Source: G965261475 sp965261475 [NCBI: bacterium] (GTDB taxonomy: Bacteria > SAR324 > XYD2-FULL-50-16). From it: DNA of 64,000 nucleotides. This document shows, piece after piece, positions 36,095-45,734 of the stretch. Below the pieces are notes generated by a model. That model saw nothing but the letters and a program-made list of their open reading frames with translations. It was not told the DNA's origin and searched no databases. The first letter of the stretch is position 1. Each line of letters begins with the position of its first letter. A program made the position numbers and the translations under genes. The DNA lies in assembly GCA_965261475.1 (NCBI GenBank), contig OZ253454.1:682001-746000 (forward strand). The letters run 5' to 3'.

Positions 36095-36643
36095 ATGATA
36101 ATAGAAAACTTAAAGATTAAAATGGTAAAAACTGTAGAAGCTTTACAAAAAAAGTTGGTAGCAGTTAAAATTGGAAAGGCAGATCCATCTATTTTAGATA
36201 ATATTTTGGTAGAATACTATGGATCTAGTGTACCTATCAATCAATTAGCAAACATTAATGTCTTAAATCCTCAACAACTAGTAATTATTCCCTGGGAAAA
36301 AAATGCAATAGCTAGTATTGAGAAAAGTATTATCAAAGCAAATATAGGAATTACACCTCAAAAAGATGGAACTTTAATTCGTTTACCTATTCCTCCACTA
36401 ACTCAAGAAAGAAGAAAAGATTTAGTAAGGCAGGTCAAACAAATTATAGAAGATGCTAAAAATTCTATTCGTAGGACAAGAAGAGATAGTAATCAACTTA
36501 TCAAAGAACAAGAAAAAAACAAAGATATTTCTGAAGATGCACTAAAAAATCTAGAAAAAAAATCCCAGAAAATAACCGACGAGTATATCAAAAAAATTGA
36601 TAGTTTACTAGAAAAAAAAAATAAAGATCTCACTGAGTTTTAA
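36095..36643 (+). CDS. frr: Ribosome recycling factor
   Basis: Splits post-termination ribosomes with EF-G. Length 182 is typical (about 185). The conserved pattern is complete: GKADPSILDNILVEYYGSSVPINQLA, TLIRLPIPPLTQERRKDLVRQVKQ and RRTRRDSNQLIKEQEK. The start ATG lacks an SD. The usual neighbours (rpsB, tsf, pyrH) are not here. The following ctaA starts 5 nt after its stop, so the two are probably co-transcribed. Confidence 0.97.
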   Translation: MIIENLKIKMVKTVEALQKKLVAVKIGKADPSILDNILVEYYGSSVPINQLANINVLNPQQLVIIPWEKNAIASIEKSIIKANIGITPQKDGTLIRLPIPPLTQERRKDLVRQVKQIIEDAKNSIRRTRRDSNQLIKEQEKNKDISEDALKNLEKKSQKITDEYIKKIDSLLEKKNKDLTEF

Positions 36644-36648
36644 CTTTG

Positions 36649-37590
36649 ATGTCTCGTTATATTTTATTATTCCTACTAGCGGTTAGTTTCTTGATTACTT
36701 GGATATTAATCTCTTTTGGAGCTACTGTGCGCTTATACGGAGCGGGTTTAGCTTGCCCTGATTGGCCTCTTTGCTATGGGAGTTTGATACCGCCAATAAA
36801 CTTACAAATTGCGTTGGAAGTAGGGCACCGTTACCTCGCTAGTTTTTTGGGCTTGTTAATACTAATTGCTTATTTTCTTTGTTGGAGACCAGAGTTAACT
36901 AATTATCGTAGGACTGCTGGTCTGTTATTTTTTTTAGTACTGTTACAAGGAATTATAGGCGGGTTAACCGTGTTACTGAAGCTTAATTTTGCTACAGTTG
37001 TATTGCATTTATTATTAGGCAATTTACTTTTTTTGTGTTTAGTGTATTTGTTGTACGAAGTAATTTTTTTATCTACAACACGTATCAAATACATTCTAGC
37101 TGAGCCTACAAAATTTTATTTTCAAACTAAATTTATAGTAGCCATATATTTTTTGATGTTACTTTCTGGTGGATTGAATAGTAGTAATTATGCAGGTTAT
37201 GCGTGTAGTGCTTTTCCATTATGTACTTCTAATTCTTCTTTCTCTTTTTTTTGGGATAGTAGCAGTGTGAGTTTGCTATGGAATAATTGGCAAGGGTTTG
37301 CTTTTTCGGTAAATATTCTAGAAGCTATCCACTTAATACACAGAATTGTTGTAGTGTGCGGTAGTATTTTATTGATTTATTTTAGTATTAAGTGCTTATT
37401 GCCTAAAAAAGCAAGTTGGGCATTTTGGGGTTATATCTTGATTCTACTTATTTTATTAGAAGTTCTTGTAGGTATCATCAATGCTTTATTTTTTGTTCCG
37501 ATTCCTGTTTCTATTTTACACACTACCATTGCATCTAGTATTACAGGAGTTCTAGCTTTGATCTTAGTAAAGGCAAGGCATACAAATTAA
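36649..37590 (+). CDS. ctaA: Haem A synthase (CtaA/COX15)
   Basis: Inner-membrane oxygenase converting haem O to haem A for an aa3-type oxidase, so the organism respires oxygen. About eight membrane helices are visible. The first periplasmic loop has the cysteine pair Cys36/Cys42 (GAGLACPDWPLC), echoed in the second half by YACSAFPLC. Haem-ligand histidines lie in EVGHRYLAS (His60), VLHLLLGN, IHLIHRIV and ILHTTIAS. I prefer the ATG at 36649 (313 residues) over the TTG just before it. It is convergent with the exporter gene, 30 nt away. Confidence 0.93.
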   Translation: MSRYILLFLLAVSFLITWILISFGATVRLYGAGLACPDWPLCYGSLIPPINLQIALEVGHRYLASFLGLLILIAYFLCWRPELTNYRRTAGLLFFLVLLQGIIGGLTVLLKLNFATVVLHLLLGNLLFLCLVYLLYEVIFLSTTRIKYILAEPTKFYFQTKFIVAIYFLMLLSGGLNSSNYAGYACSAFPLCTSNSSFSFFWDSSSVSLLWNNWQGFAFSVNILEAIHLIHRIVVVCGSILLIYFSIKCLLPKKASWAFWGYILILLILLEVLVGIINALFFVPIPVSILHTTIASSITGVLALILVKARHTN

Positions 37591-37620
37591 ATTTACACCA
37601 TTTGATAAATATAGATTGAG

Positions 37621-39387
37621 TTAAGATTCTTGTAGTTTGTAAAGATTGTAATACCTCTTTTTTTTAGCAAGTAATGCTTTATGAGTACCTTGCTCTATTA
37701 TTGTACCATTGTGTAAAACATAAATAATATCTGCATTTTTGATAGTAGATAAACGGTGTGCAATTATAATAGCGGTACTTTTTTTAATCAGTGGTTTGAT
37801 AAAGGAAAATATTTTTGCTTCAGATTCGCTATCCAAAGCGCTAGTAGGCTCATCAAAAATTAAAATTGGAGCTTGTTTCATAAAAGCTCTTGCTAGGTTA
37901 ATTCGTTGTTTTTGACCACCAGAAAGCTTGACACCTCTTTCTCCTACAAGAGTATTGTATTTTTTTGAGGAGTTATCAACAAACTCATCTACATGCGATT
38001 GTTTAGCTATTGTTTGTAATTCTTTTTTTGTATAATTTTGCTTACCATAGGTAATATTATTTTCAATGCTATCATCAAAGAGTATAGAATCTTGACTGAC
38101 AATAGCAATTTGTTTTCGTAGACTAGCTATTTGAAGGTCGCGAATGTCTTTGCCGTCTATTTTAATAGATCCTTTATCTTTTTCTATGTCGTAGAATCTA
38201 GGTAAAAGATTGGCGATAGTAGATTTACCGCTTCCTGTTTTGCCTACAAAGGCAATAGATTGACCTTTTGGAATAGTTAGACGAATATTTCTTAAAATTT
38301 TTTGTTTTTTGTTGTAAGAAAAACTTTTGATATGTATTTCTATCTTATCGTGAAATTCCTTTAGAGGTATTTTTTTATTATCATGTTCTATTATAGGGTT
38401 AGCAATGTCTAAAATTTCAAATATCCTGCGAGCGGAAATCAAGCTGGTTTGAATTACTACAGTAATTCCACTTAGGGTTTTAATTGGTATATAAGCCAAA
38501 GAGGCAGCTACTAAAAAAGAAGCAATATCACCCGTAGATATAATAGATTGATTGATCAAAAACCCGCCTGTAATAAAAACAAATGCTAAAAATATAGAAT
38601 TTAGTAGTTCTACTGAAGGTACAATAGAAGCAGAAATTTTAATTGTTTTTTTTGCTGTTACAAGCAGTGATTGATTAGTTTTATTAAATTTTTTTAATTC
38701 TAATTTTTCTGTTGAAAAAGATTTGACTATTTTAATTGCTCTTAAAACTTCCAAAATAATACTACTTAAACTATCGTTTTGTATTTTTTCTTTTTCTATA
38801 ACTCGTTTTAATTTTGTATTAAAAAATTTAACAATAAATCCTATAAAAGGAAAAATAATAAAAATAAGTAGGCTAAGTATCCAGCTACGGTAGAACATTA
38901 TTCCTATTAATACAATAATTTGAGGAATTTGTAGTAGATAAGAACGCAGCACTGTCAAAACAAAATTTTGAATTTGATTTAAATCTCCAGCAATTCTGTT
39001 GTAGATATGAGCAGTTTTTGTCTCGTCAAAAAAGGACAGAGGTAAATAAATAATTTTTTTATAGACTATATACCTCATGTCTGCAGTAATTTTAACACCG
39101 ATATTTCCGAGCAATCTTTGTTGCCAAAAACCTATGATAGCTTTGATAGTATAAATCATTATAATAGCTAAACTAATAAACACAAACCTAGAGATTTGAT
39201 ATTGCTTACCAGATTCTAAAGCATCAATAATATTTTTAATGTATAGTGCTGGCACTGCATTTACTACAGCAAAAATAATCATCAAAATCACTGCTAAAAT
39301 AATCAATTTATAATAGGGTATAGCTAGAATAAACAAACGCCTTAGTATTTGCTTATTATTCATTATTTTACGTTGATCTGTAATCAT
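37621..39387 (-). CDS. msbA: ABC exporter, lipid A flippase-like (MsbA family)
   Basis: Half-size exporter of 588 residues: six membrane helices (about residues 10-320) followed by an ATPase domain. Walker A GKTGSGKST is near 380, the signature LSGGQKQRINLARA near 490, and Walker [14 protein letters not shown] follows. MsbA moves lipid A-core across the inner membrane; other exporters of this class move peptides or lipids, so the substrate is inferred. The gene lies downstream of ugd, which would fit envelope polysaccharide or lipopolysaccharide work. An internal ATG eight codons in (MNNKQ) is an alternative start. Confidence 0.83.
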   Translation of the reverse strand: MITDQRKIMNNKQILRRLFILAIPYYKLIILAVILMIIFAVVNAVPALYIKNIIDALESGKQYQISRFVFISLAIIMIYTIKAIIGFWQQRLLGNIGVKITADMRYIVYKKIIYLPLSFFDETKTAHIYNRIAGDLNQIQNFVLTVLRSYLLQIPQIIVLIGIMFYRSWILSLLIFIIFPFIGFIVKFFNTKLKRVIEKEKIQNDSLSSIILEVLRAIKIVKSFSTEKLELKKFNKTNQSLLVTAKKTIKISASIVPSVELLNSIFLAFVFITGGFLINQSIISTGDIASFLVAASLAYIPIKTLSGITVVIQTSLISARRIFEILDIANPIIEHDNKKIPLKEFHDKIEIHIKSFSYNKKQKILRNIRLTIPKGQSIAFVGKTGSGKSTIANLLPRFYDIEKDKGSIKIDGKDIRDLQIASLRKQIAIVSQDSILFDDSIENNITYGKQNYTKKELQTIAKQSHVDEFVDNSSKKYNTLVGERGVKLSGGQKQRINLARAFMKQAPILIFDEPTSALDSESEAKIFSFIKPLIKKSTAIIIAHRLSTIKNADIIYVLHNGTIIEQGTHKALLAKKKRYYNLYKLQES

Positions 39388-39447
39388 GAAAATTTAATTA
39401 TTTAGCAAGAATGCATATTTGGTAATCTCACAAATAGTAGCAATCAA

Positions 39448-40800
39448 TTATATATTTACAATTGGTTTTATCAATTCTTTTTTATTAGAAGCGCTTCCTA
39501 TACCCACAGCAATATAATCTATGTTAAGAGCTTCAATCTTTTTTTTGTGTAGAATATTTCTGCCATCAAAAATAACTTGGCAAGAATTATTTTTGAGTAA
39601 AGCAAAATCAAAATTTTTAAATTCATCCCATCTTGTGCAAACTACCAAAGCATTGATATCGCATAAACTATCATGTGCTTTGTTAAAATAAAAAACCTGT
39701 TTGCTAGCAGGAATTTTTTTTTGCATGTTTTTTTGTGCTTCTGGGTCGTAGAGATGTAGAATTGCTCCATATTTTTTAAGTTGAGTTATAATCTTTATGC
39801 TAGGAGCTCCTCTAATATCGTCTGTATTTTTTTTGAACGCTAATCCCCATATTGCAATTTTTTTTCCACTTAATTCTCCTTTGAAATAATCAAAAATTTT
39901 TTTTAAAAATAATTCTTTTTGCTTTTGATTGATATCTTCTACAGATTTTAAAAAACATGCATTAATATCATTTGCCTCAGCAATAGATATCAAAGATTGA
40001 AGATCTTTATGAAAGCAAGAGCCTCCATAGCCTAGCCCTGCATTTAAAAATCTCCCATTGATTCTCTCATCTAAAGACATACCAATTTTTACCTTCTCAA
40101 TATCTGCCTTGAGTTTTTCAGCAAACTGAGACATTTGATTGATAAAACTAATTTTTGTAGCAAGAAAAGCATTGCATGCATATTTTGTCAATTCCGAAGA
40201 ATGAATATCCATAATAATAATTTTATTTTCATCTACAAAATCTACATAAATTTTTTTCATTGTTTGTGCTGTAATTTTGCATTCTACTCCTATAACTATT
40301 CTATCTGGATACATGCAACATTGAACTGCCTCACCTTGTCTAAGAAATTCTGGATTATTGCAAAAAGTAACAGTAATATTTTTACGCAAAATTGTTTTAA
40401 AATGTTTTTGAATTTTTAAATTAGCTCCCATGGGGACAGTTGATTTGATAACTACTATTTTATCTTGAGTAGCAAACTGAGCTATTTTTTCTAAAACTTC
40501 ATAAATAAATTGTAAATTACTAGAGTTATCTTTTTTGAGAGGAGTCCCTACAGCAATAAAAATAATATTATTGTCTCTAATTGCTTTTTTAGCATCTAGT
40601 GTAAAAAATATATTTTGTTTTTGAAGGTGTTTTTTGAGTAATGGCTCTAAACCTTTCTCAAAAATAGGACTAATACCTTTTTGTAATTTTATTATTTTTT
40701 GTCTATTTATATCTACGCAGGTTACTATATTTCCTTTTTCTGCAAAGCAAACTCCACTTACCAAGCCTACATATCCAGCTCCAAATATTGCTATTTTCAT
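39448..40800 (-). CDS. ugd: UDP-glucose 6-dehydrogenase
   Basis: Oxidises UDP-glucose to UDP-glucuronate for polysaccharide or lipid A decoration. The Rossmann motif FGAGYVGL is at 6-13, VGTPL near 84-88, and the catalytic cysteine is Cys262 in GLGYGGSCFHKD. The 450-residue length is usual. Its ATG shares one base with the stop of the upstream response-regulator gene (TAATG), so they are translationally coupled. With the epimerase at 12.4 kb it provides UDP-sugars. Confidence 0.94.
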   Translation of the reverse strand: MKIAIFGAGYVGLVSGVCFAEKGNIVTCVDINRQKIIKLQKGISPIFEKGLEPLLKKHLQKQNIFFTLDAKKAIRDNNIIFIAVGTPLKKDNSSNLQFIYEVLEKIAQFATQDKIVVIKSTVPMGANLKIQKHFKTILRKNITVTFCNNPEFLRQGEAVQCCMYPDRIVIGVECKITAQTMKKIYVDFVDENKIIIMDIHSSELTKYACNAFLATKISFINQMSQFAEKLKADIEKVKIGMSLDERINGRFLNAGLGYGGSCFHKDLQSLISIAEANDINACFLKSVEDINQKQKELFLKKIFDYFKGELSGKKIAIWGLAFKKNTDDIRGAPSIKIITQLKKYGAILHLYDPEAQKNMQKKIPASKQVFYFNKAHDSLCDINALVVCTRWDEFKNFDFALLKNNSCQVIFDGRNILHKKKIEALNIDYIAVGIGSASNKKELIKPIVNI

Positions 40801-41978
40801 TAATCAATATGTTTTAGTAATAAATTTTCAGGAATAATTTCTTTATTATCACTCAAAACCACAGCTCTTTCTATTATATTTTCTAATTCCCGTACATTGC
40901 CCTGCCAGTGGTAATGATTAAGAATTTCTCTTGTTTTAGAGGTTAATTTTAAATTTTCTTTACCGTTTTCTTTAGAATATTTTTCTATAAAATACTCCGT
41001 TAACAAATCAATATCATCTTTACGGGCTCTTAGAGGAGGAATGCTCAAAGGAATAACATTAAGACGAAAATAAAGATCTGCTCTAAACTGATTTTTTTCT
41101 ACTAGTTCTAACATACTTCTATTGGTAGTTGCAATAATACGTATATCTAAGTTGATTTCTTTGTTATCTCCAATACGAGTTATAGTTTTTTCTTGAATTA
41201 CTCTTAGTAATTTTGCTTGCAAAGAAGCCTGCATCTCACTAATCTCATCTAAGAGTATAGTGCCAAAATTTGCTTGTTCAAATTTCCCTGCATAATCTGA
41301 GATTGCCCCTGTAAAAGAGCCTTTTTTGTGTCCAAATAATTCACTTTCTAATAAAGTTTCTGGTAACGCAGCACAATTAACTGCTATAAAAGCCCTATTA
41401 TCCCGTTCAGAATGATAGTGTAGATAGCGTGCTAAAAGCTCTTTTCCAGTACCGCTTTCTGCTTCAATTAAAACAGTAGAATTTGTATTCGCAACAGTTT
41501 TTGCTATTTGTAGTGTTTTTTGAAATTCTTTGTCGTTTGTAATAATTTTGCGTTCTACTTTTGTAAAATTTTTGGCAATAGTAGTAGGTTTGAGTTTTTG
41601 CATTATAGTTTTAGAGTTTAAAGCTCTTTCTACTAAAAATATCAAAGCGTCCAAATTAAAAGGTTTTTCTATAAAATCAAAGGCACCTTTTTTAATAGCA
41701 TCTACTGCAGTAGAAATTGTACCGTAAGCGGTAATAATAATTACTGGAATAGCTAATTTATTTGCTTGAATATAGTTTAATATTTCTATGCCACTTTGTT
41801 TTGGCATAGTCATATCTGTAATAATTAAATTATAATTATTATTTGTTATTTTCTTTAGAGCATCTTTGACATTGTGGGCAGCATCTACAAAAAACTGACA
41901 TTTTTCCAAAGATTTTTTTAAAGCAATTCTCATTTCTATCTCATCATCTACCACCAAAATATGCTGTTGATTGTTCAT
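40800..41978 (-). CDS. Sigma-54-dependent response regulator without DNA-binding domain
   Basis: NtrC-type activator of 392 residues. The receiver domain has the phosphorylation site Asp55 (LIITDMTMP). The AAA+ domain has AESGTGKE (173-180), the sigma-54 contact loop GSFTGA (220-225) and LLDEISEM. The chain ends with IIPENLLLKHID directly after the AAA+ sensor region, so the usual Fis-type helix-turn-helix (about 50-60 residues) is absent. The stop overlaps the ugd start by one base, which argues against a recent frameshift or assembly error. Chlamydia CtcC and some epsilonproteobacterial FlgR proteins are known examples without a functional DNA-binding domain. No histidine kinase is in the window. 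Target genes are unknown. Confidence 0.9.
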   Translation of the reverse strand: MNNQQHILVVDDEIEMRIALKKSLEKCQFFVDAAHNVKDALKKITNNNYNLIITDMTMPKQSGIEILNYIQANKLAIPVIIITAYGTISTAVDAIKKGAFDFIEKPFNLDALIFLVERALNSKTIMQKLKPTTIAKNFTKVERKIITNDKEFQKTLQIAKTVANTNSTVLIEAESGTGKELLARYLHYHSERDNRAFIAVNCAALPETLLESELFGHKKGSFTGAISDYAGKFEQANFGTILLDEISEMQASLQAKLLRVIQEKTITRIGDNKEINLDIRIIATTNRSMLELVEKNQFRADLYFRLNVIPLSIPPLRARKDDIDLLTEYFIEKYSKENGKENLKLTSKTREILNHYHWQGNVRELENIIERAVVLSDNKEIIPENLLLKHID

Positions 41979-41990
41979 AAAATTTAAAAT

Positions 41991-43220
41991 TTATACTAAT
42001 TGATTTAATTGAAACATAGGAAGTAAGACTGATAATATAATAAAACCCACAAATACTGCCATTACTAAAATAATTGTTGGCTCTAGTAAAGAAATATATT
42101 TATTTAAGGCTGTTTCTAGTTCTACTTCTAAATTTTCTGCAGATTGCTTTAGAGTTATAGGCAAACTTCCACTTTCCTCTCCAACTTGAATAGTTTGTAT
42201 TAAAGTTTCGTTTAATAACCCTATGCGTTGAATAGCTTGTGACAAAGTAAATCCTTTTTTTGTAACTTCGTTACCTAAAGAGCGAATAGATTGCTCATAA
42301 AAACTATTGCCAGTAATTTTTTCGCAAATTTGCAGAGCACTCCTTAAATCTACGCCACTAGATAGCAAAGTTGCTAAAACTTGGATAAAACGATAATTGA
42401 GTATTTTCTTCAAAAAAGCATTATACCCAGGTATTTTTAATGTCAAACTATCAAATTGTAGTTTACCACTTTTTGTTTGTAGCCAAAAACGTATCAAAAA
42501 TAAAGAAGTTAATAAACCGCCAAACACAAACCAGCCGTAGTTTGAGAACAAATCACTTAAAAAAATAACTATTCTAGTTGGTAAAGGTAAAATCGCATCA
42601 AAATGCTCAAAAATGGGGAGAATTTTGGGCAGAATAAATTTGATCATAAAAATAATAATACCCAAAGCAACACAACACATAATCAAAGGATAAAGCATGG
42701 CATTTTTAATACGATTTTCGATTTTTAATTGGTTGTAATCAAACTCAGCTTGTTTTTGCATTAATTCTCCTAAATTCCCTCCTAACTCTCCAGCTTCTAC
42801 CAAAGAAACATACATTGGTGTAAAAACATTAGGAAATCCTTTTAGAGAATCTGCTAATGATTTACCTTCTAAAATTTCACTATGTATCTTAGTAAGAATT
42901 CCACGAAAAAATTTATGTTTCTCGCTATTTAAAATTACTTGTAAAGAACGGTGGTAAGGAACTCCTGTTTTTAAGAGACTAGCAAATTGCCTAGTAAAGT
43001 TAATTGATTGTTTGATGCTAATTTTTGATTGAAAAAGATTTATTTTTTGTAAAAACTTAGTCAAAAAAAATTCTTTTGTTTTATCTGTAACTTGAATATC
43101 TAAAATAAAGTAATCTTTTTCTTGTAGCTTCTGAACAACTTCATGTTTATTGATTCCTTCCAGGTTTCCTTTTTGATTGTTACCGAAAGCATCAATAACT
43201 TTGTATTTAAATAAAGGCAT
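41991..43220 (-). CDS. gspF: Type II secretion inner-membrane protein GspF
   Basis: Polytopic platform protein of the type II secretion system. It is 409 residues with two T2SF domains (FTRQFASLLKTGVPYHRSL... and FIQVLATLLSSGVDLRSAL...), the conserved SLVEAGELGGNLGEL and IQVGEESGSLP repeats and about three membrane segments. The N-terminus MPLFKYKVIDAFGNNQKG resembles GspF more than PilC. The remaining platform genes gspL-M-N are 13 kb away, and the ATPase, secretin and pseudopilins are not in the window. The gene lies 12 nt before the sigma-54 activator gene and 16 nt after the coiled-coil gene. Confidence 0.92.
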   Translation of the reverse strand: MPLFKYKVIDAFGNNQKGNLEGINKHEVVQKLQEKDYFILDIQVTDKTKEFFLTKFLQKINLFQSKISIKQSINFTRQFASLLKTGVPYHRSLQVILNSEKHKFFRGILTKIHSEILEGKSLADSLKGFPNVFTPMYVSLVEAGELGGNLGELMQKQAEFDYNQLKIENRIKNAMLYPLIMCCVALGIIIFMIKFILPKILPIFEHFDAILPLPTRIVIFLSDLFSNYGWFVFGGLLTSLFLIRFWLQTKSGKLQFDSLTLKIPGYNAFLKKILNYRFIQVLATLLSSGVDLRSALQICEKITGNSFYEQSIRSLGNEVTKKGFTLSQAIQRIGLLNETLIQTIQVGEESGSLPITLKQSAENLEVELETALNKYISLLEPTIILVMAVFVGFIILSVLLPMFQLNQLV

Positions 43221-43236
43221 ATATTATTTTATTCGC

Positions 43237-43986
43237 TTACCAATCCCTATTTACTGGAACTCTCCTTTTTTGATTTCTTCTTTTTCCGTATATTTTTTGT
43301 CTATCTTGTTTTGTTTTTTTTTGCTCTCGTTTGATTTGAGATAATTTAGCAGCTGCCTCTTGTGATTGAATTAAATTTTGCTTTGCTTGATCTGCATTAT
43401 TTTGACCTTGTTGACCTTGGTCTTGAGCATTTTGTTTTTCTAACTCTTTGATTGCTTTTTGTAGAGCATTAATATTTCTATTTTCTAAATCTTGCGATTT
43501 TTCCCAATTTTGCTCTGCTAAGGATTTATTCTTCATCTCTTGTAATTTCTTTGCTTGTTCTATATAATTTGTAACCTTTTCATTCTTTTGCCCTTCCTGT
43601 TTTGATTCTTGCAAAGCTTTTTTTGTATTTTGTAAGATATCTTCAGTTTGCTGTGGGTGTTGTTGTCGTGAAATATCTTGTAGACTATCTTGTGAGTCTT
43701 TTTTTAACTGTTTTAATCTTTCTAATAATGGTTGGAATAATTTTGATAACAAAGTTAAATCTTCTATGGCGGATTCTGTTTTATTTTTTCCTTGCGAATA
43801 ATTATCTTTAATTACATTAAGATTTGCTAAAAATAAATTTTGGTGTAGGTTTGCTAAAGTGTCTACTGCGAGTCTAGCGTCTTGAGCAAAAACAGCATGC
43901 TGAAAAAACAATAAAAATAAAAAAATTATTTTTTTAGAACACAAAAACCGTAAATAAATTAGTTGGCTATATTCTATTTTTTGCAT
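43237..43986 (-). CDS. Secreted Gln/Lys-rich coiled-coil protein of unknown function
   Basis: A 249-residue protein with a signal peptide ending near HAVFAQ (residue about 35), followed by an uninterrupted helical, low-complexity region rich in Gln, Lys, Glu and Asn (for example ELEKQNAQDQGQQGQNNADQ) that should form a long coiled coil. The C-terminus is strongly basic and ends VPVNRDW. I do not recognise a family. It is first in a minus-strand run with gspF 16 nt downstream, so an envelope role linked to secretion is conceivable but unproven. Confidence 0.7.
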   Translation of the reverse strand: MQKIEYSQLIYLRFLCSKKIIFLFLLFFQHAVFAQDARLAVDTLANLHQNLFLANLNVIKDNYSQGKNKTESAIEDLTLLSKLFQPLLERLKQLKKDSQDSLQDISRQQHPQQTEDILQNTKKALQESKQEGQKNEKVTNYIEQAKKLQEMKNKSLAEQNWEKSQDLENRNINALQKAIKELEKQNAQDQGQQGQNNADQAKQNLIQSQEAAAKLSQIKREQKKTKQDRQKIYGKRRNQKRRVPVNRDW

Positions 43987-44066
43987 AGTAAAATTGTGAA
44001 ACTAACCTAGTTTTAATGCTACTCTAAGAGGTAAAAGAAAGCAATGACAAGATAAATACAAAATAA

Positions 44067-44939
44067 ATGAGTAAAGAAGGAATTGTTTTGAAAGGAATTA
44101 GAGGGCATTATGTAGTTTGTGATAAAATAGGTAAAATTTATCAATGCAAAGCAAAATCTAGTTTGTTTCGTCAAAAAACAGTTGTAGTAGGTGATATAAT
44201 AATTTTTGAAGAACAAGAAAATAATGGCTGGATCATAGAAGTTAAACAGAGAAAAAATAAAATCATTCGTTATAAAAAAAACAAACCTCAAATTCTCTTT
44301 GCCAATTTAGATCAAGTTTTTCTTTTAGATGCTTTAAATAATCCACAAACAAATTTTTTATTAAATAGTGCTTATGCTTTTACTAAAGAAAATATTTTAC
44401 CTATCGTAATCTTAACAAAAATGGATAGAGTAACAACAAAAACAAAACAAGAGTTATGCAATTTTTATCAATCCGCAAAAATAGAAGTTCTTGCCCATAG
44501 CATCTTTGATAGAAGAGATAAAAAAAATATTTTTTTAAAAAAATTAGCAAATAAAACTTCATTATTTTTTGGACAATCAGGAGTAGGTAAATCTAGTCTT
44601 TTAAATTATTTATTCCCAGAAATGAATCTAAAAACTCGCCCTACTCAAAAAAATATGTTAGGTAAACACACTACTTCTAAAACAGAGATTTACAAAAAAC
44701 AAAATAATATCTTTATTGCAGATTCTCCTGGTATTAGGGAATTCCGCCTTTATCAACAAGATCCTCATCAATTTGCCAAAAATTTTTTTCTCTTAGCTCC
44801 CTTAGAAAAACAATGTTTTTATAAAGATTGCTTGCATAAAACAGAGCCTAGATGTGCTGTAATTCAAGCAGTAACAAACAAAAATTATCCACTAGCACTT
44901 TATCAACATTATTTAGAGTTACTGCAAAAATTTACTTAA
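44067..44939 (+). CDS. rsgA: Small-subunit ribosome biogenesis GTPase RsgA
   Basis: Circularly permuted GTPase that checks 30S maturation. An OB-fold precedes the G domain (residues about 1-65), the G4 element comes early (ILTKMD, 115-120), then the P-loop GQSGVGKSS (169-177) and G3 DSPG. The C-terminal zinc site CFYKDCLHKTEPRC (C-x5-H-type cluster) follows. Length 290 is normal. It stands alone, divergent from the coiled-coil gene and convergent with cobB. Confidence 0.96.
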   Translation: MSKEGIVLKGIRGHYVVCDKIGKIYQCKAKSSLFRQKTVVVGDIIIFEEQENNGWIIEVKQRKNKIIRYKKNKPQILFANLDQVFLLDALNNPQTNFLLNSAYAFTKENILPIVILTKMDRVTTKTKQELCNFYQSAKIEVLAHSIFDRRDKKNIFLKKLANKTSLFFGQSGVGKSSLLNYLFPEMNLKTRPTQKNMLGKHTTSKTEIYKKQNNIFIADSPGIREFRLYQQDPHQFAKNFFLLAPLEKQCFYKDCLHKTEPRCAVIQAVTNKNYPLALYQHYLELLQKFT

Positions 44940-44962
44940 TATTTTTAAAAGTAATTATTGTA

Positions 44963-45646
44963 TTATGTCTTAAGCAAGTTATCTACTAGCTCTTTTACCC
45001 CTGCGATAGCTTTTTTGCGTATAATATTAGCAGTTGGTAATTTATTGTCTGCATTAGGGTCAATCAGATACAATGGTGTTTTTAAAGGAATTTCTTTTAA
45101 TAAACTAGCAGCAGGATACACAGACAGCGATGTGCCAATAACAATAAATAAATCTGCTGTTTGGGCGATGTTAGCAGCTTCTATAATCAAGGGAACATTT
45201 TCACCAAACCATACGATAAAGGGTCTCAGTTGGCTACCTTTGTCACACTTATCACCAATTTTAGTATCTCCAGTAGCATCATAAATCAAGTTTGCATCCA
45301 AACTACTTCTTACTTTTATAATTTCTCCATGCAAATGCAATACTAAGCTAGAGCCCGCTCTTTCGTGTAAGTCATCAATATTTTGTGTGATTATAGAAAC
45401 TTTAAATTTTGTTTCTAATCGTACTAAATCTTTGTGGGCAAAATTAGGTTTTGCCTGAGTAACTTGCCTTCTTCTTTCGTTATAAAATCTCAAAACTAAC
45501 TCTGGATTCTTCTGCCAAGCATCAGGAGTAGCAACCTCTTCTATCTTATAATTTTCCCACAACCCATCTTCTGCACGAAAAGTTTGAAGTCCACTCTCAG
45601 CACTAATGCCTGCTCCAGTTAGAATAACACAATGTTTAATTTTCAT
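44963..45646 (-). CDS. cobB: NAD-dependent protein deacylase, class III sirtuin
   Basis: Sirtuin of 227 residues. The NAD site reads GAGISAESGLQTFR (11-24), then QNIDDLHERAG (88-98) with the catalytic His106 in HLHGE. Tyr55 and Arg58 (FYNERR) form the Y-x-x-R signature that in class III sirtuins favours succinyl and malonyl lysine. The zinc ribbon is degenerate: instead of four cysteines only one (DKCDKG) is seen, as in some gammaproteobacterial CobB proteins. It probably removes acyl groups from metabolic enzymes. Confidence 0.93.
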   Translation of the reverse strand: MKIKHCVILTGAGISAESGLQTFRAEDGLWENYKIEEVATPDAWQKNPELVLRFYNERRRQVTQAKPNFAHKDLVRLETKFKVSIITQNIDDLHERAGSSLVLHLHGEIIKVRSSLDANLIYDATGDTKIGDKCDKGSQLRPFIVWFGENVPLIIEAANIAQTADLFIVIGTSLSVYPAASLLKEIPLKTPLYLIDPNADNKLPTANIIRKKAIAGVKELVDNLLKT

Positions 45647-45734
45647 AATTTTATTGTAAACGAATTAAAGAGATAAAAATAAAGAAGATTGTGAGTGTTT
45701 TTTTAATGCTAATTATTAAAAATAATTTACAATT

